64,000 nucleotides of DNA from DATFRX01 sp035630615 (GCA_035630615.1 DASQKI010000100.1:23769-87768); one strand, 5' to 3'; numbered from the stretch's first letter, positions 39,881 through 51,031 are shown. Translations and numbers: made by a program. Notes: generated from the letters alone by a model not told the origin.

Positions 39881-41374
39881 ATGTCCCCAGACCCTCGGCG
39901 CAAAGTCGGGTTGGTCGCCGTCGCGAGCACGGTCGCCATGCTCACCGCGTGCGGCACCGCGGCCGACCTCGCCGGCTCCGAACCCGACGAGCCGAGGCCG
40001 ACGCAGTCACCGACTGCCGATCCGGCGCCGACCGCCGATCCGCCGCCGGTCGACCTGAGCGGGGCCGAGTCGGATCCGGTCGACGACCCGTACTATCCGC
40101 AAAACGGCGAGCCGTACTTCGACGCCCTGCGCTACCAACTCGACCTCGACTGGGATCCCGGCAGCACCGTCCTCGAGGGCAAGGCCGACATCACCTTCCG
40201 AGTCACCGAGCCCCGCGACGAGATCATGCTCGACTTCGCTGAGCCGCTGAAGATCACCGGGGCAACCCTCGACGGCGCCGAGGTCGGCACCACCGAGACC
40301 GGCGAAAACCTCACCGTGACGACGCCGGGACTCGCCCCTGACGACCAACACACACTGACACTGAGCTATCAGGGCACACCACAGCCGGTGCGTGCCGCCG
40401 GCAGTCGAGGCGACCTGCTCAACGTGGGTTGGACCATCGAGCCCGACGGCAGCGTCTGGACCATGCAGGAACCGTGGGGCGCCTACACCTGGTATCCGGT
40501 CAACGATCATCCGTCCGACAAGGCGTTCTACGACGCGACGATTACCGCGACCGACGGCATGATCGGCATCTTCAACGGCCAGCTGCAGGGCGAGACGACC
40601 GAGTCCGACGCCACGACGACCCAGTGGCATCTCGGCGCGCCGGCGGCGCCGTACCTGATCACCATCGCGATCGGGCACTACACCCGCGAGTCCGACGAGG
40701 GGCCGGGCGAGCTGCCGATGACGTACTGGATCCCCGAGGGCGAAGAGTCCGTCATGAGCACGCTCGACGAGTCGCCGGAGATGGTGGCCTGGCTCGAGGA
40801 CCTGCTCGGCGACTACCCGTTCAGCCAACTCGGCACGGTCGTCGTGCCGGCTGACTCGGCGATGGAAACCCAGACGCTGGTGACGATGGGCGACTCGGTG
40901 TTTCAGGCCGACGAAGCGACGCTGCGTGGGGCGCTGCTGCACGAGTACGCCCATCAGTGGTACGGCGACCTCGTGACGCCGGACAACTGGCCGGATCTGT
41001 GGCTCAACGAGGGCTTTGCGATGTACATCCAGCTGCTGTGGGCCGACTCGGTCGGGCTGTGGGACTACGACACGAAGATCGCCGAGTGGACGGCGCTGGA
41101 CGGTCAGATGCGCGCCGACTACGGGCCGCCGGGAGCGTACTTCGAGGACGAGTTCGCGTCGTCGAACGTGTACTACAGCGGCGCGCTCATGCTCGACCAG
41201 ATCCGCGACACGATCGGCGACGAGGCGTTCTTCGACGCGTTGAAGGCCTGGCCGGCCGAGCACGAGTTCGGCAACGCCAATCGCGAGGACTACATCACCT
41301 GGCTGTCCGACCGCACCGGCACCGACCTCCGGCCCCTTATCGAGAAGTGGCTCAACTCGCCGACGACGCCCTAG
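39881..41374 (+). CDS. M1-family zinc metallopeptidase lipoprotein
   Basis: A 497-residue aminopeptidase-N-like protein. The zinc site is H354-E-Y-A-H358 with E377 in LNEGFA, at the canonical 18-residue spacing. The exopeptidase GAMEN motif is changed to SAMETQ. A signal peptide ends in the lipobox LTAC, then a Pro/Thr/Asp-rich linker and the beta-sandwich domain. At ~500 residues it lacks the large C-terminal helical domain of full-length M1 enzymes. It is likely anchored outside the membrane, cutting peptides. ATG 39881 follows GAGGG. Confidence 0.88.
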   Translation: MSPDPRRKVGLVAVASTVAMLTACGTAADLAGSEPDEPRPTQSPTADPAPTADPPPVDLSGAESDPVDDPYYPQNGEPYFDALRYQLDLDWDPGSTVLEGKADITFRVTEPRDEIMLDFAEPLKITGATLDGAEVGTTETGENLTVTTPGLAPDDQHTLTLSYQGTPQPVRAAGSRGDLLNVGWTIEPDGSVWTMQEPWGAYTWYPVNDHPSDKAFYDATITATDGMIGIFNGQLQGETTESDATTTQWHLGAPAAPYLITIAIGHYTRESDEGPGELPMTYWIPEGEESVMSTLDESPEMVAWLEDLLGDYPFSQLGTVVVPADSAMETQTLVTMGDSVFQADEATLRGALLHEYAHQWYGDLVTPDNWPDLWLNEGFAMYIQLLWADSVGLWDYDTKIAEWTALDGQMRADYGPPGAYFEDEFASSNVYYSGALMLDQIRDTIGDEAFFDALKAWPAEHEFGNANREDYITWLSDRTGTDLRPLIEKWLNSPTTP

Positions 41375-41412
41375 CGTCCCGCACGCCAGAGCGGCCGGGG
41401 TACGTTGCGGGC

Positions 41413-41910
41413 ATGGCCGAGCCCGGTACGACGTGGACGCCGCGACGTTATGAGCCGTCCGACGCCGATGCGGTGCTCACGCTGAACCAGGGCGCCCTCG
41501 ACGCGGTCAGCGCCCTCGACGTCGAGCGACTGACCTGGCTCGCGAGCCTCGCCGATCGCTGCCTCGTCGTCATCGACGATGATCGGCTGGCCGGTTTCGC
41601 CGTGATGCTCGGGCCGGGAACGGACTACGACAGCGTCAACTATGCATGGTTCGGCGAGCGCTACGACGCCTTCGGCTACCTCGATCGCATCGTCGTCGAC
41701 CCCGCCTACCGCCGCACCGGCGTGGGGTCGTGCCTCTATGACGCGGCCGAGGCGGCGTCTGCCCGGCACGGCCGGATGACCCTCGAGGTCTACGTCGAGC
41801 CGCCCAACGACGCGTCGCTGGCCTTCCATCGCAGCCGTGGCTATGCCGAGGTCGGTCGACTCGAGCAAGCCAACGGCAAAACCTGCGGGATGTTCGCCAA
41901 GGAGCTCTGA
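41413..41910 (+). CDS. GNAT-family N-acetyltransferase
   Basis: A 165-residue GNAT acyltransferase. The acetyl-CoA-binding loop is VVDPAYRRTGVGSCLYDAAE and the fold ends with AFHRSRGYAEVGRLEQANGKTCGMFAKEL. The acceptor is unknown. A second GNAT gene follows 4 bases downstream. The start ATG 41413 is 38 bases after the M1 peptidase stop. Confidence 0.85.
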   Translation: MAEPGTTWTPRRYEPSDADAVLTLNQGALDAVSALDVERLTWLASLADRCLVVIDDDRLAGFAVMLGPGTDYDSVNYAWFGERYDAFGYLDRIVVDPAYRRTGVGSCLYDAAEAASARHGRMTLEVYVEPPNDASLAFHRSRGYAEVGRLEQANGKTCGMFAKEL

Positions 41911-41914
41911 CGGG

Positions 41915-42373
41915 ATGGGCGAGGCACTTGGACTTCGGCCAGCAACCGACGCGGATCGGGAGTTTTGCTTCGCATTGCACGAGGCGACGCTGCGGGAGTA
42001 CGTCGCGGCGATCTGGGGATGGGACGACGCCACGCAGCGCGAGTTCTTCGACCGTGGATGGGACCCGTCGGTCACCGACATCGTGACCCGCGACGGTCAC
42101 GACATCGGCGTCATCAAGGTCGAGGAGCGGGCCGAAGTCACCTACCTCGGGTTGATCGAGATCCATCCCGACCATCAGGGTGGTGGCGTCGGCGCCGAGC
42201 TCATCCAGGACCTGGTCGCCGACGCCGCCCGCCGCGGCCGGGCCGTCGAGCTCGACGTGCTGTCCGTCAACACGCGGGCGGCGGCGTTCTACCGACGGCG
42301 GGGGTTCGTCGAGCAATACCGCCACGGCGACGACAACATCAGGATCCGGATGCGGCGCGATCCGACGCTGTAG
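41915..42373 (+). CDS. GNAT-family N-acetyltransferase
   Basis: A 152-residue GNAT enzyme with N-terminal ATDADREFCFALHEATLREYVAAIWGWD and the CoA-binding motif EIHPDHQGGGVGAELIQD. It resembles the small GNAT group beginning (L)RPATxxDxxF and is not closely similar to its upstream neighbour. AAGGAG precedes the start, within the end of the previous gene, so the two are co-expressed. Confidence 0.85.
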   Translation: MGEALGLRPATDADREFCFALHEATLREYVAAIWGWDDATQREFFDRGWDPSVTDIVTRDGHDIGVIKVEERAEVTYLGLIEIHPDHQGGGVGAELIQDLVADAARRGRAVELDVLSVNTRAAAFYRRRGFVEQYRHGDDNIRIRMRRDPTL

Positions 42374-42420
42374 TCTCGGGGGCCTTCTGCAAGCTCGGCC
42401 CGAGCGGCTAGGTTGCGACC

Positions 42421-43715
<1,295 letters not shown>

Positions 43716-43719
<4 letters not shown>

Positions 43720-44159
43720 GCGATGACGAGGCGGTGGACGACGCGCAACGCGTGGCCGAGGCGGCAACCGCCGCGATGTGGGCCGACGACAGAGCCAGCC
43801 AGGCACTCGGCATGCGCGTCGAGGCGGTCGGCCCCGGGCGCGCCGTCGTGTCGATGACGATCCGTCCCGACATGACCAACGGCCACGGCATCGGGCACGG
43901 CGGCTTCACCTTCGCGCTGGCCGACACCGCATTCGCCTTCGCGTGCAACTCCTACGACCGGCGTACGGTTGCCGCCCGCTGCGACATCGCGTTCCTCGCT
44001 CCCGTACGTGAGGGTGACGCGCTCGTCGCCGAGGCGGTCGAGCGCCATCGCGCTGGGCGCAACGGCATCTACGACATCAGCGTGCGACGCGGCGATGATG
44101 TCGTTGCCGAGTTTCGCGGCACGTCCCGCGAGGTCGGCGGCCCCGTCACCGCCGACTGA
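43716..44159 (+). CDS. paaI: Hydroxyphenylacetyl-CoA thioesterase PaaI
   Basis: A 147-residue hotdog-fold thioesterase. The catalytic motif NGHGIGHGGFTFALADTAFAFACNSY is diagnostic of PaaI, which hydrolyses stalled ring-hydroxylated or other CoA esters and so rescues CoA when phenylacetate breakdown jams. It is coupled to paaK by a 4-base overlap and ends at a perfect 26-bp palindrome. Confidence 0.92.
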
Positions 44160-44178
44160 CCCAGCGGCCGCCTCGTGC

Positions 44179-44204
44179 CGAACGCATCAGATCTGATGCG
44201 TTCG
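44179..44204. repeat. Perfect 26-bp palindrome with an extra half-copy, 3' of paaI
   Basis: From 44179 the sequence CGAACGCATCAGA and its exact reverse complement follow with no loop, centred on AGATCT. A further half, CAGATCTGATGCG, lies at 44208-44220. It stands between the convergent paaI and DUF4349 genes, so it may terminate both. Confidence 0.75.
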
Positions 44205-44254
44205 CAACAGATCTGATGCGCGAATCGATGAGCTCGAACACAAGACGGCCCCTC

Positions 44255-45148
44255 CTACCCGGCGGATCCGCGTGGCGTCGACGGCCGGAGGCGCCGGAAC
44301 AACAGCCAGGCCGCAGCCGCCAGCGCGACGAGCAGCGAGCCGATCGGCAGCACGAGGCCGAAGACGTGGACGATGCCGCGTACGAAGGTCACCAGCGCGG
44401 ACCAGCCGCTCTCGAGGCCGTCCACAAACCCGGCTTCATCGCCGCCGTCGGTCGCCTGCTCCTCGTCGGTTCGCGTGATCGAGACGTGGATGGTCGACAG
44501 CGCGGTCTGACGAGCCAAGGCGCTCTGCTGTGCCTGCAGCGACTCGAGGTCGGCCTGCCGGCGCGCGAGTTCCGACTCCAGCCGGATCACGTCGCGGAGC
44601 TGTGCGGCTCGATCGAAGAGCACCTGCAGTTGGGCGATCGCCCGCTGCGCACTCGCGACCCGGGCGTCGACATCGGCGACCCGCGTCGTGACGTCTTCGC
44701 TCGACGTCTGCACTCGAACCAGCTCGCCGAGCCCGGCGATGTCGTCGACTGCGGCCTCGAAACGATCGACCGGCACCCGAACGACGATCGTCGCCGACCT
44801 CGCGTCACCGTCGTCGTCGGTGCGCACGTCCTCGCTGTCGACCAGGCCCTGATGAAGGGTCACGACACCCTCGAGCTGGCCGAGCAACTTGTCGACGTCG
44901 TCGGACTCGACCTCGATCGTCCCGGTCTTGATCAGTTTGCGGTCGTCGAGGAACTCGGTCGCCGCGATGTCGTCCGCGCTCGCCTCGGTGCGTTCGGCTA
45001 TGGCCGCGTCGTCTCCGGTGCTACCTACAGCGTGGTTGGCGGCGTCATCCGAATCGCTGCTCCCACTCGTACACGCGGTTATCGCCGCCAGGCCCGCGAC
45101 TGCCGCGCAGGCGAGTAATCGTCCCTTGGTCCACCGTGAGTTGCTCAT
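44255..45148 (-). CDS. DUF4349-domain lipoprotein
   Basis: A 297-residue membrane-anchored protein. The signal peptide ends in the lipobox ITAC; the DUF4349 domain (RKLIKTGTIEVESDDVDKLLGQLEG ... VRVPVDRFEAAVDDIAGLG) is followed by a long coiled coil (residues ~150-215, VADVDARVASAQRAIAQLQV) and one C-terminal transmembrane helix. The domain is widespread in Gram-positive envelopes but has no established role. It is divergent from a secreted propeller-like protein. Confidence 0.85.
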   Translation of the reverse strand: MSNSRWTKGRLLACAAVAGLAAITACTSGSSDSDDAANHAVGSTGDDAAIAERTEASADDIAATEFLDDRKLIKTGTIEVESDDVDKLLGQLEGVVTLHQGLVDSEDVRTDDDGDARSATIVVRVPVDRFEAAVDDIAGLGELVRVQTSSEDVTTRVADVDARVASAQRAIAQLQVLFDRAAQLRDVIRLESELARRQADLESLQAQQSALARQTALSTIHVSITRTDEEQATDGGDEAGFVDGLESGWSALVTFVRGIVHVFGLVLPIGSLLVALAAAAWLLFRRLRPSTPRGSAG

Positions 45149-45266
45149 GTCGCTCCGACGCCGGCGCTATGACCCCGGCTCCGCTCCGGCGGCCAAGGCA
45201 ACCGAACCGTTACGCCAGCTGGTCCGGTCTGCTATCAGGACCGCGCGCTACGGTGGGGAAATCGCC

Positions 45267-47564
45267 ATGCATCACCGCGTCACCATCTTCGCGGCGGCGA
45301 CGGCGATCGGGGCGCTGGGCCAGGCGCATCCGACGTCTGCGACCCAGCCGACCGAGGACGCCGGCGCCGAAGCGCAGACCGGCTCCGGCCACCCCGAGGC
45401 GCTGGCCGCCCTGACCAACGGCGATGCGATCGCGATCGGCGACGGCGGCTGGATCACCCGGCGACCGGGCGGCGCGACAACTTGGGAGCCGGCGCGACGG
45501 GAGCTCCCGGTGTCCGACGGAGCCACCGTCGATGCCCGCGATGTCATCTCGAGCGGCAACACGCTGCTGGCTGTGTTTCGCGACTACGGCGTGTCCGTCG
45601 CCTTCGTGTGGCGACCGCATCGCGGCTGGACCGACCCCGTCGCGGCCACCGGTCCCATCTGGGAAGGCCCGCACGGCACCGTCGGCGTCGGATCCCAGCG
45701 CTACCGACCGGCTCGCGGCTGGGCGACGTTGCCGGCGCCGCCACTCGACCCGATCCAGATGGGCGCCGACGCCGACGGGCGGATCTCCGCGGTAGGCATC
45801 GCGGGGGGCGAGCTCCGGATCGCGCGGCTCGAGCCCTCCGAAGGCTGGGCTCCGTCGATCCGCGTCACCGACATCGACGACGGCGACACGGTCGATCTCG
45901 CCGTCTCCCAGAGCGGCGGCCGGGCGATGACGGTGTCTCGCGCCCATCGGCTCGTGCTGTTTCGACGGCTCGGCGAGGACGACTGGCGGCACTACATCGT
46001 CACGGATGCCAAGGCGCCGGACCAGGGGGTGCACCTCGACGACGAGGGTCGCGCGACGGTCGTCTGGCGGGACGACGAAGGCCGGCTCACCACCAGCCGA
46101 CTCGACGCCGACGACGAATGGACGCTGGCCCAGCGGCTCACCGGGCCTACGTCGTCGATCGAGCACGGGTTCGTGCTCCGAGGCACGGCCGACGGACAGC
46201 TCGCGATCGCGTACCGACGGGCGGACGACGGCTGGACCACGTACGCGCGGGTCCGCACGCCCGAGGGCCTCTGGTCGGAGCCGTACCAAGCGGCGTCGGT
46301 CGGTGACGAGTACGGCCTGGCGATGTCACCGGCCAGTTGCGCGACCGCGTACGCCTGGACGGAACGCATCGGCACCTTCGCCACCCGGACACTCGGATCC
46401 TGCGCCGACCCCGATCCGGCGCCGGTCGACCCGGACACCGACTGGCCGCCGCTGGCGACGCCGTACGCAGCGCTGACGTACGAGGGCGACCGAATCCACG
46501 TCGTGCGCACCGACGACGGTCACACGCTGCTCGGATGGACGGGACTTCAGGCCCGACAGGCGAGGGTGACCGAGCTCTTCCTCACCGGCTACGCGACGTC
46601 CGAGCAACTCGGGCCGCCGGGCGAGACTTGCCACCTGCGGCGCCTCGACGCCTTCGGCTCGGTCGCCCAGGCCATCCTCGATTGCGGCTATCGGCAGTGG
46701 TACGCCCGGAGCTGGACGGCCGAGACGGGGTGGGCGCCGCCTACTCGGATGCCGACGGACGACGGCGAGGCCGACTTCGAGGTCAACGCGTCCGGCGGCA
46801 CCGTCGGCATGTTCGCGTTCAACGACGAGCGACAGGCGCGCCGCGTGCTCTATCGGCCCACCGTCGACGCCGACTGGCAGGAGCTGCCGCGGCCACCGGC
46901 GTTCGGCGATCTCCGCGTCGACTGGGCTGTGACGCTGACAGACGACGGCGTCGTGGTGCTCGTCGACGGCGACGGAAGTGAGTACGCGACCTGGGAACCT
47001 GCCACGGGCATTTGGTCGCCGGTTCTGGAGGCGCCGATCGCCGCGACCGAGTGGCGCATCGCCGACGACGGCACGCTGCTGGCGTGGCAGAAACCAGACG
47101 CGTTCGCCGTCGGGCACACCGACGGTCGTCCGTGGGGCGACCCACAGTTTCTCGACTACACCGACAGTCGCCAGCTCGAGCTGGTGCCGGATCAAGTCGT
47201 GGTGGTCGACGTCGAAGACGTGAGCGACGAGCCGGTAACCCGAGACTTCTACATCCCGACTCAGACGTGGTCCGAGCCGACCGTGCTCGGCATCGCCGGC
47301 AGTCCGTCGCATGAGCCGAAGCTGGCCGTCAACGCGGCCGGCGACGCCGTCGTGACCTGGGCCCAAACCGATCGGTTCGGATTCGCCGCGCCCGATCTCG
47401 TCTGGCGCCGCGAGGCCGGTTCGTCGATCTGGTCCGCCCCCGAACTCGTGCCCGACGGCTACGACATCGCCATGACGGTGCTGCCCGACGGCACGCTGGC
47501 CGCGACGACGGACAGTCGCGTAGACGCCGCCGGGGTCTGGCTGTCGCTGCGCGACGCGGACTGA
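45267..47564 (+). CDS. Secreted propeller-like protein of unknown function
   Basis: A 765-residue protein with a short signal peptide (MHHRVTIFAAATAIGALGQAHPTSA) and many degenerate repeats built around W and DG turns (GGWITRRPGGATTWEPA, EDDWRHYIV, DDEWTLAQRLTG, RTPEGLWSEPYQ, TQTWSEPTVLG). The pattern suggests one or two beta-propellers of the sialidase/WD40-like type without recognisable catalytic residues. It is likely exported and binding or structural. ATG 45267 follows GTGGGGAA. It is divergent from the DUF4349 lipoprotein gene; the 118-base gap shows no clear regulatory palindrome. Confidence 0.75.
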   Translation: MHHRVTIFAAATAIGALGQAHPTSATQPTEDAGAEAQTGSGHPEALAALTNGDAIAIGDGGWITRRPGGATTWEPARRELPVSDGATVDARDVISSGNTLLAVFRDYGVSVAFVWRPHRGWTDPVAATGPIWEGPHGTVGVGSQRYRPARGWATLPAPPLDPIQMGADADGRISAVGIAGGELRIARLEPSEGWAPSIRVTDIDDGDTVDLAVSQSGGRAMTVSRAHRLVLFRRLGEDDWRHYIVTDAKAPDQGVHLDDEGRATVVWRDDEGRLTTSRLDADDEWTLAQRLTGPTSSIEHGFVLRGTADGQLAIAYRRADDGWTTYARVRTPEGLWSEPYQAASVGDEYGLAMSPASCATAYAWTERIGTFATRTLGSCADPDPAPVDPDTDWPPLATPYAALTYEGDRIHVVRTDDGHTLLGWTGLQARQARVTELFLTGYATSEQLGPPGETCHLRRLDAFGSVAQAILDCGYRQWYARSWTAETGWAPPTRMPTDDGEADFEVNASGGTVGMFAFNDERQARRVLYRPTVDADWQELPRPPAFGDLRVDWAVTLTDDGVVVLVDGDGSEYATWEPATGIWSPVLEAPIAATEWRIADDGTLLAWQKPDAFAVGHTDGRPWGDPQFLDYTDSRQLELVPDQVVVVDVEDVSDEPVTRDFYIPTQTWSEPTVLGIAGSPSHEPKLAVNAAGDAVVTWAQTDRFGFAAPDLVWRREAGSSIWSAPELVPDGYDIAMTVLPDGTLAATTDSRVDAAGVWLSLRDAD

Positions 47565-47574
47565 GTCGGCAGAG

Positions 47575-48900
47575 TCAGGCGGCAGTACGGGCGCGGGCGA
47601 GCCGGTCGGCGATGCTGCGTTCGCGTACCCATTGCGCCGCCAGGCCGTCTGGATCGTCCGCGGCCAACTGCATCCGGGTGCGGCGGCGATAGCGCAGGAT
47701 CTGCGTGACGCCGACGGCCCACACGACGTACTGGGTCGCCATCGCGATCCGGAAGGCGTCCGGCGCGTAGGCCGAACCGCCGCCCGGCGTGCGCCAGTCG
47801 AGCACCAGGCCGACGGCGACGATCGTCAGCAGGCTAGCGATGAACCCGCCCTGGTTGACGATTCCGGTGGCCCCTCCGAGTCGATGCGTCGGATTGAACG
47901 TACGCACGAAGTCGAAGCCCACCATCGATGCCGGCCCGCCGATGCCGAGCACGAGCATCAGGCCGACCAGGAGCCAGATCGGCGCCGTCCCCGGCCACAG
48001 CAGCACGGCCGTCCAGGTCGTGACGATGAAGGCCACGATGCCAAGCACCATCGACGAGCGATGGAAGGGGTGTCGGGCGACGAAGGAGCCGATCAACGGG
48101 CCGCTGATCAATCCGGCGACCGTCGCCACCGTCATCAACAGGCCGGCCTGCGCCTTAGACAGCCCCTCTCCTTGGACGAAGAACGGGTAACCCCACAGCA
48201 CCACCAAGGCGGTGATGCTGAACTGCGTGGTGAAGTGGGTCCAAAGGCCGAGGCGAGTGCCCGGCTCGGCCCACGACGAGCGGAGTCCGTTGGCGACGGC
48301 GGCCAGGCCGACCGGCTCGTCGTCGCCGTCGGGGCTCGCGTCTGGAGTGTCGCGGACGACGCAAAACAACACGACGCCGAGGGCGATGCCGATGCCGGCC
48401 GTGAGACCGAAGGCCTGGGTCCATCCGAGCACCGACAGGGCCCCCGACATCGGGACGGCTGCCGCGATCGCTCCGACCTGACCGAACATGCCGGTCATCT
48501 GCGTCACCAACGGATTGCGCGCGGGCGCGAACCACGAAGCCACGAGCCGAAGGATGCTGGCGAACACCATCGCATCGCCCATCCCGACGAATACGCGAGC
48601 ACCGAGCGCCGGCCCGTACGACTCGACGATCGCGAATGCGAGCTGGCCCCCGGTCATCAGCGCGAGCCCGATCATCAACATCCGGCGCGGGCCGAGCCGG
48701 TCGAGCATGACCCCGACCGGGATCTGCATCGCGGCGTAGACCAGCAACTGCACCATCGCGAAAACGGCGAGCTGGGAGGCGGAGATGCCGAACCGGTCGA
48801 CGGCGACCAAGCCGGCGACGGACAGCGATGTGCGGTGGAAGACGGCCAAGACATAGACGGCGACCGCGGTTCCCCACACGCTCAAGGCGTGCTTGCTCAA
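47575..48900 (-). CDS. MFS transporter
   Basis: A 441-residue 12-helix MFS permease. The loop motif VGVMLDRLGPRRMLMIGLALM is the MFS A-motif and YVLAVFHRTSLSVAGLVA is the usual first helix of the nitrate/oxalate-type MFS group. The TTG start at 48900 overlaps the GntR gene stop (TTGA), so regulator and transporter form one operon. The substrate is probably an organic acid or amino acid degraded elsewhere. Confidence 0.87.
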   Translation of the reverse strand: MSKHALSVWGTAVAVYVLAVFHRTSLSVAGLVAVDRFGISASQLAVFAMVQLLVYAAMQIPVGVMLDRLGPRRMLMIGLALMTGGQLAFAIVESYGPALGARVFVGMGDAMVFASILRLVASWFAPARNPLVTQMTGMFGQVGAIAAAVPMSGALSVLGWTQAFGLTAGIGIALGVVLFCVVRDTPDASPDGDDEPVGLAAVANGLRSSWAEPGTRLGLWTHFTTQFSITALVVLWGYPFFVQGEGLSKAQAGLLMTVATVAGLISGPLIGSFVARHPFHRSSMVLGIVAFIVTTWTAVLLWPGTAPIWLLVGLMLVLGIGGPASMVGFDFVRTFNPTHRLGGATGIVNQGGFIASLLTIVAVGLVLDWRTPGGGSAYAPDAFRIAMATQYVVWAVGVTQILRYRRRTRMQLAADDPDGLAAQWVRERSIADRLARARTAA

Positions 48901-49529
48901 CGACTACTCCGGGTGTTGTCGATGGCCTGCTGGAGGTGGCGTTCGGTGAGCTCGACGAATCCGGCTTCGTCGCCGGCGCGCAGCCGATCGACGAGCTGGG
49001 AGTGGTCGTCGAGCGCGATGTCCATCCGCTCCTCCGACAGGCGCATCACGGCCTCGCTGATGCAGATCTGTCGCTCCCGGAGCGAGCGGTAGAGGCGGGT
49101 GAGGATGTCGTTGCCGGCGGCCGCAACGATCCGCTCGTGGAAGGTCCGATCGGCCTCCGAGAAGCCGGTGACGTAGCCGCTGGCGCGATGGTCCCGCATC
49201 TGCGTGAGATACGGCTCGAGCTCGTCCGCGAGCTGGGCGCCCCGTGACGCCGCTTGCGGGGCGGCCCACGACTCCACCAGAGTGCGGGCCTCGAGTACGG
49301 CCTCCGCCTCGGCCGCCGTGACCGGGACGACCATCGCGCCCTTCTTCGGATACAGCCGGAGCATGCCCTCGACCTGGAGCCGGAGCATCGCCTCGCGAAC
49401 GGGCGTGCGTGACACCCCGACCGCGTCGGCGACCTCGCCCTCGGTGAGGAGGGCGCCACCTGCGTACGACCCGTCGAGGATCGCGTGCTTGACGTGGTCG
49501 TACGCCCGGTCCGCGGCTGTTGCACTCAT
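48897..49529 (-). CDS. GntR-family regulator with FCD domain (FadR subfamily)
   Basis: A 210-residue regulator. The N-terminal winged helix (DGSYAGGALLTEGEVADAVG, then VSRTPVREAMLRLQVEGMLR) is followed by an all-helical FCD ligand-binding domain whose metal-binding residues include the E/D-x(3)-F-H of EADRTFHERIV and the H in ERHLQQ. Such proteins sense organic acids. An operator-like palindrome overlaps its start codon, pointing to autoregulation, and the following MFS gene is translationally coupled. Confidence 0.9.
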   Translation of the reverse strand: MSATAADRAYDHVKHAILDGSYAGGALLTEGEVADAVGVSRTPVREAMLRLQVEGMLRLYPKKGAMVVPVTAAEAEAVLEARTLVESWAAPQAASRGAQLADELEPYLTQMRDHRASGYVTGFSEADRTFHERIVAAAGNDILTRLYRSLRERQICISEAVMRLSEERMDIALDDHSQLVDRLRAGDEAGFVELTERHLQQAIDNTRSSR

Positions 49530-49550
49530 GATGTATCCATCATAGATGCA
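49528..49550 (-). promoter_or_regulatory. GntR operator and -10 box
   Basis: ATGATGTATCCATCAT (49528-49543) is a perfect 6+4+6 palindrome overlapping the gntR start codon, and TATGAT on the minus strand (49539-49544) is a good -10. Transcription would begin at or next to the ATG, giving a leaderless message repressed by its own product. Confidence 0.5.
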
Positions 49551-49591
49551 ACACGTAAGGCCTCGTCTAGCCGGCCCGGGCTACCGGCGTA

Positions 49592-51031
49592 CTAGGTGCG
49601 GACCCGACGGGGAACCAACAGGCGAGTCATGCCGGCGATCACGACCATCGCGCCCGCGACAACGTAAGTCGTCGTCGTCAATGCCCCGGCTCCGTCGAGC
49701 CGATCGCCGAGACTCAGGTACAGCGACCCGACGAGGGCGGCACCGAGGCCCAGCATCATCTGTTGGGTCGTGATCAGCACGCCGCTGCCGAGTCCGCCTT
49801 GCGCGGTCGGCACCTGGCTCAAAATGACGCCGAAGAGCTGCGGCATCAAGACACCCTGCCCGAGACCGATGGCGATCATGCCGAAGACCACATCGACCGT
49901 GTCGAACTGCGGCCACGAGCTGGCGGCCTCGAGCGCCAGAACGGCATAGCCCGCCGCGGCAAGCAGCGCACCACCGGTCAGCGCGTTGACACCGAACCTC
50001 GCGACCAGGCGAGCCGATCGCAACGACGCGACGAGGAACGCCACCGCCAAGGGCGTCAGGCTCAAGCCGACTTCCCACGGACTCATGCCGGCGGGGCCCT
50101 GCGCGGCGTACGCGTAGACGAACATGAAGCCGCCGAAGCCAGCGAAGAACGGCGCGGCGACAGCCAGGCCGACGCCCATCGTCCGCACCCGGAGCAGGGA
50201 CGGTGGCACCAGCGGCAGACCGCCACTGCGCTCGCTGCGCAGCTGACTCCAGCCGAACGCCACCGCCACCGGGACGAAGGCAGCCAGCATCGCCCAGGTC
50301 CACATCGGCCAGCCGACCGCGCGGCCCTCGGTGACAGGAAGCACCAACAGCACCATCATCGCCGCGAGGAGGAAGGTTCCGCGCAGGTCGATCGGGACCC
50401 GAGCCGGTCCGCTGGTCGGCGGGACCCAGCGGCGCACCGCGACGAGGACCAACAGGCCGACCGGCACGTTGAGCCAGAAGACCGCGCGCCAGCCGAGGCC
50501 GGGCAGGTCCGACGAGGTCAGCGGTCCGCCGATCAGGAAGGCCAGGCAGGTCGCGATTCCCGCGGTGGCGCCGAACATGCCGACCGCGCGTCCACGTCGC
50601 TCGCCGCGTGTGGTGGCGTGGATGGTCGCCAGAACCTGTGGAGTCGTGAAGGCGGCGGCGATGCCCTGCAGGACGCGGGCAGCGACCAGCTGCTCGGGTG
50701 TTTGCGCGAGCCCACAGGCGATCGAAGCGATCACGAATCCGACCAGGCCAATCAGCATGAGCCGGCGTCGGCCAAGCCCGTCACCGATCCGGCCCCCGAG
50801 GACGACAAGACTGGCGTACGGCACTCCGTACCCGGCGACGACGAGCTGCAGCATCGCAGGCGACGCGCCCAGCTCGGAGCCGATCGGACCCAGGGCAACG
50901 CTCACGCTGAAGAACGACAGGATGGGCAGGGTGACGGCACCGAGCACCGCCAACAGACCTGCCAGGGAGAGCTCGCGCTCGTCGCCGGCGGCGGGCGCAG
51001 GCACGGCTGGTTCAAGAGTTCGCAAGGCCAT
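49592..51031 (-). CDS. MFS transporter, DHA2-like
   Basis: A 479-residue 14-helix drug/proton antiporter. Motifs include LQLVVAGYGVPYASLVVLGGRIGDGLGRRRLM and ARVLQGIAAAFTTPQVLATIH, plus WRAVFWLNVPVGLLVL. It is divergent from an MmyB-like HTH regulator, and the gap holds an inverted repeat, so the pair is a probable inducible efflux module. Confidence 0.88.
   Translation of the reverse strand: MALRTLEPAVPAPAAGDERELSLAGLLAVLGAVTLPILSFFSVSVALGPIGSELGASPAMLQLVVAGYGVPYASLVVLGGRIGDGLGRRRLMLIGLVGFVIASIACGLAQTPEQLVAARVLQGIAAAFTTPQVLATIHATTRGERRGRAVGMFGATAGIATCLAFLIGGPLTSSDLPGLGWRAVFWLNVPVGLLVLVAVRRWVPPTSGPARVPIDLRGTFLLAAMMVLLVLPVTEGRAVGWPMWTWAMLAAFVPVAVAFGWSQLRSERSGGLPLVPPSLLRVRTMGVGLAVAAPFFAGFGGFMFVYAYAAQGPAGMSPWEVGLSLTPLAVAFLVASLRSARLVARFGVNALTGGALLAAAGYAVLALEAASSWPQFDTVDVVFGMIAIGLGQGVLMPQLFGVILSQVPTAQGGLGSGVLITTQQMMLGLGAALVGSLYLSLGDRLDGAGALTTTTYVVAGAMVVIAGMTRLLVPRRVRT

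Noticed and set aside
47632..49092. Long plus-strand frame of 486 codons opposite the MFS and GntR genes
   Set aside because: Highly charged, low-complexity His/Arg/Asp content typical of antisense translation of a membrane protein; real genes lie on the other strand.
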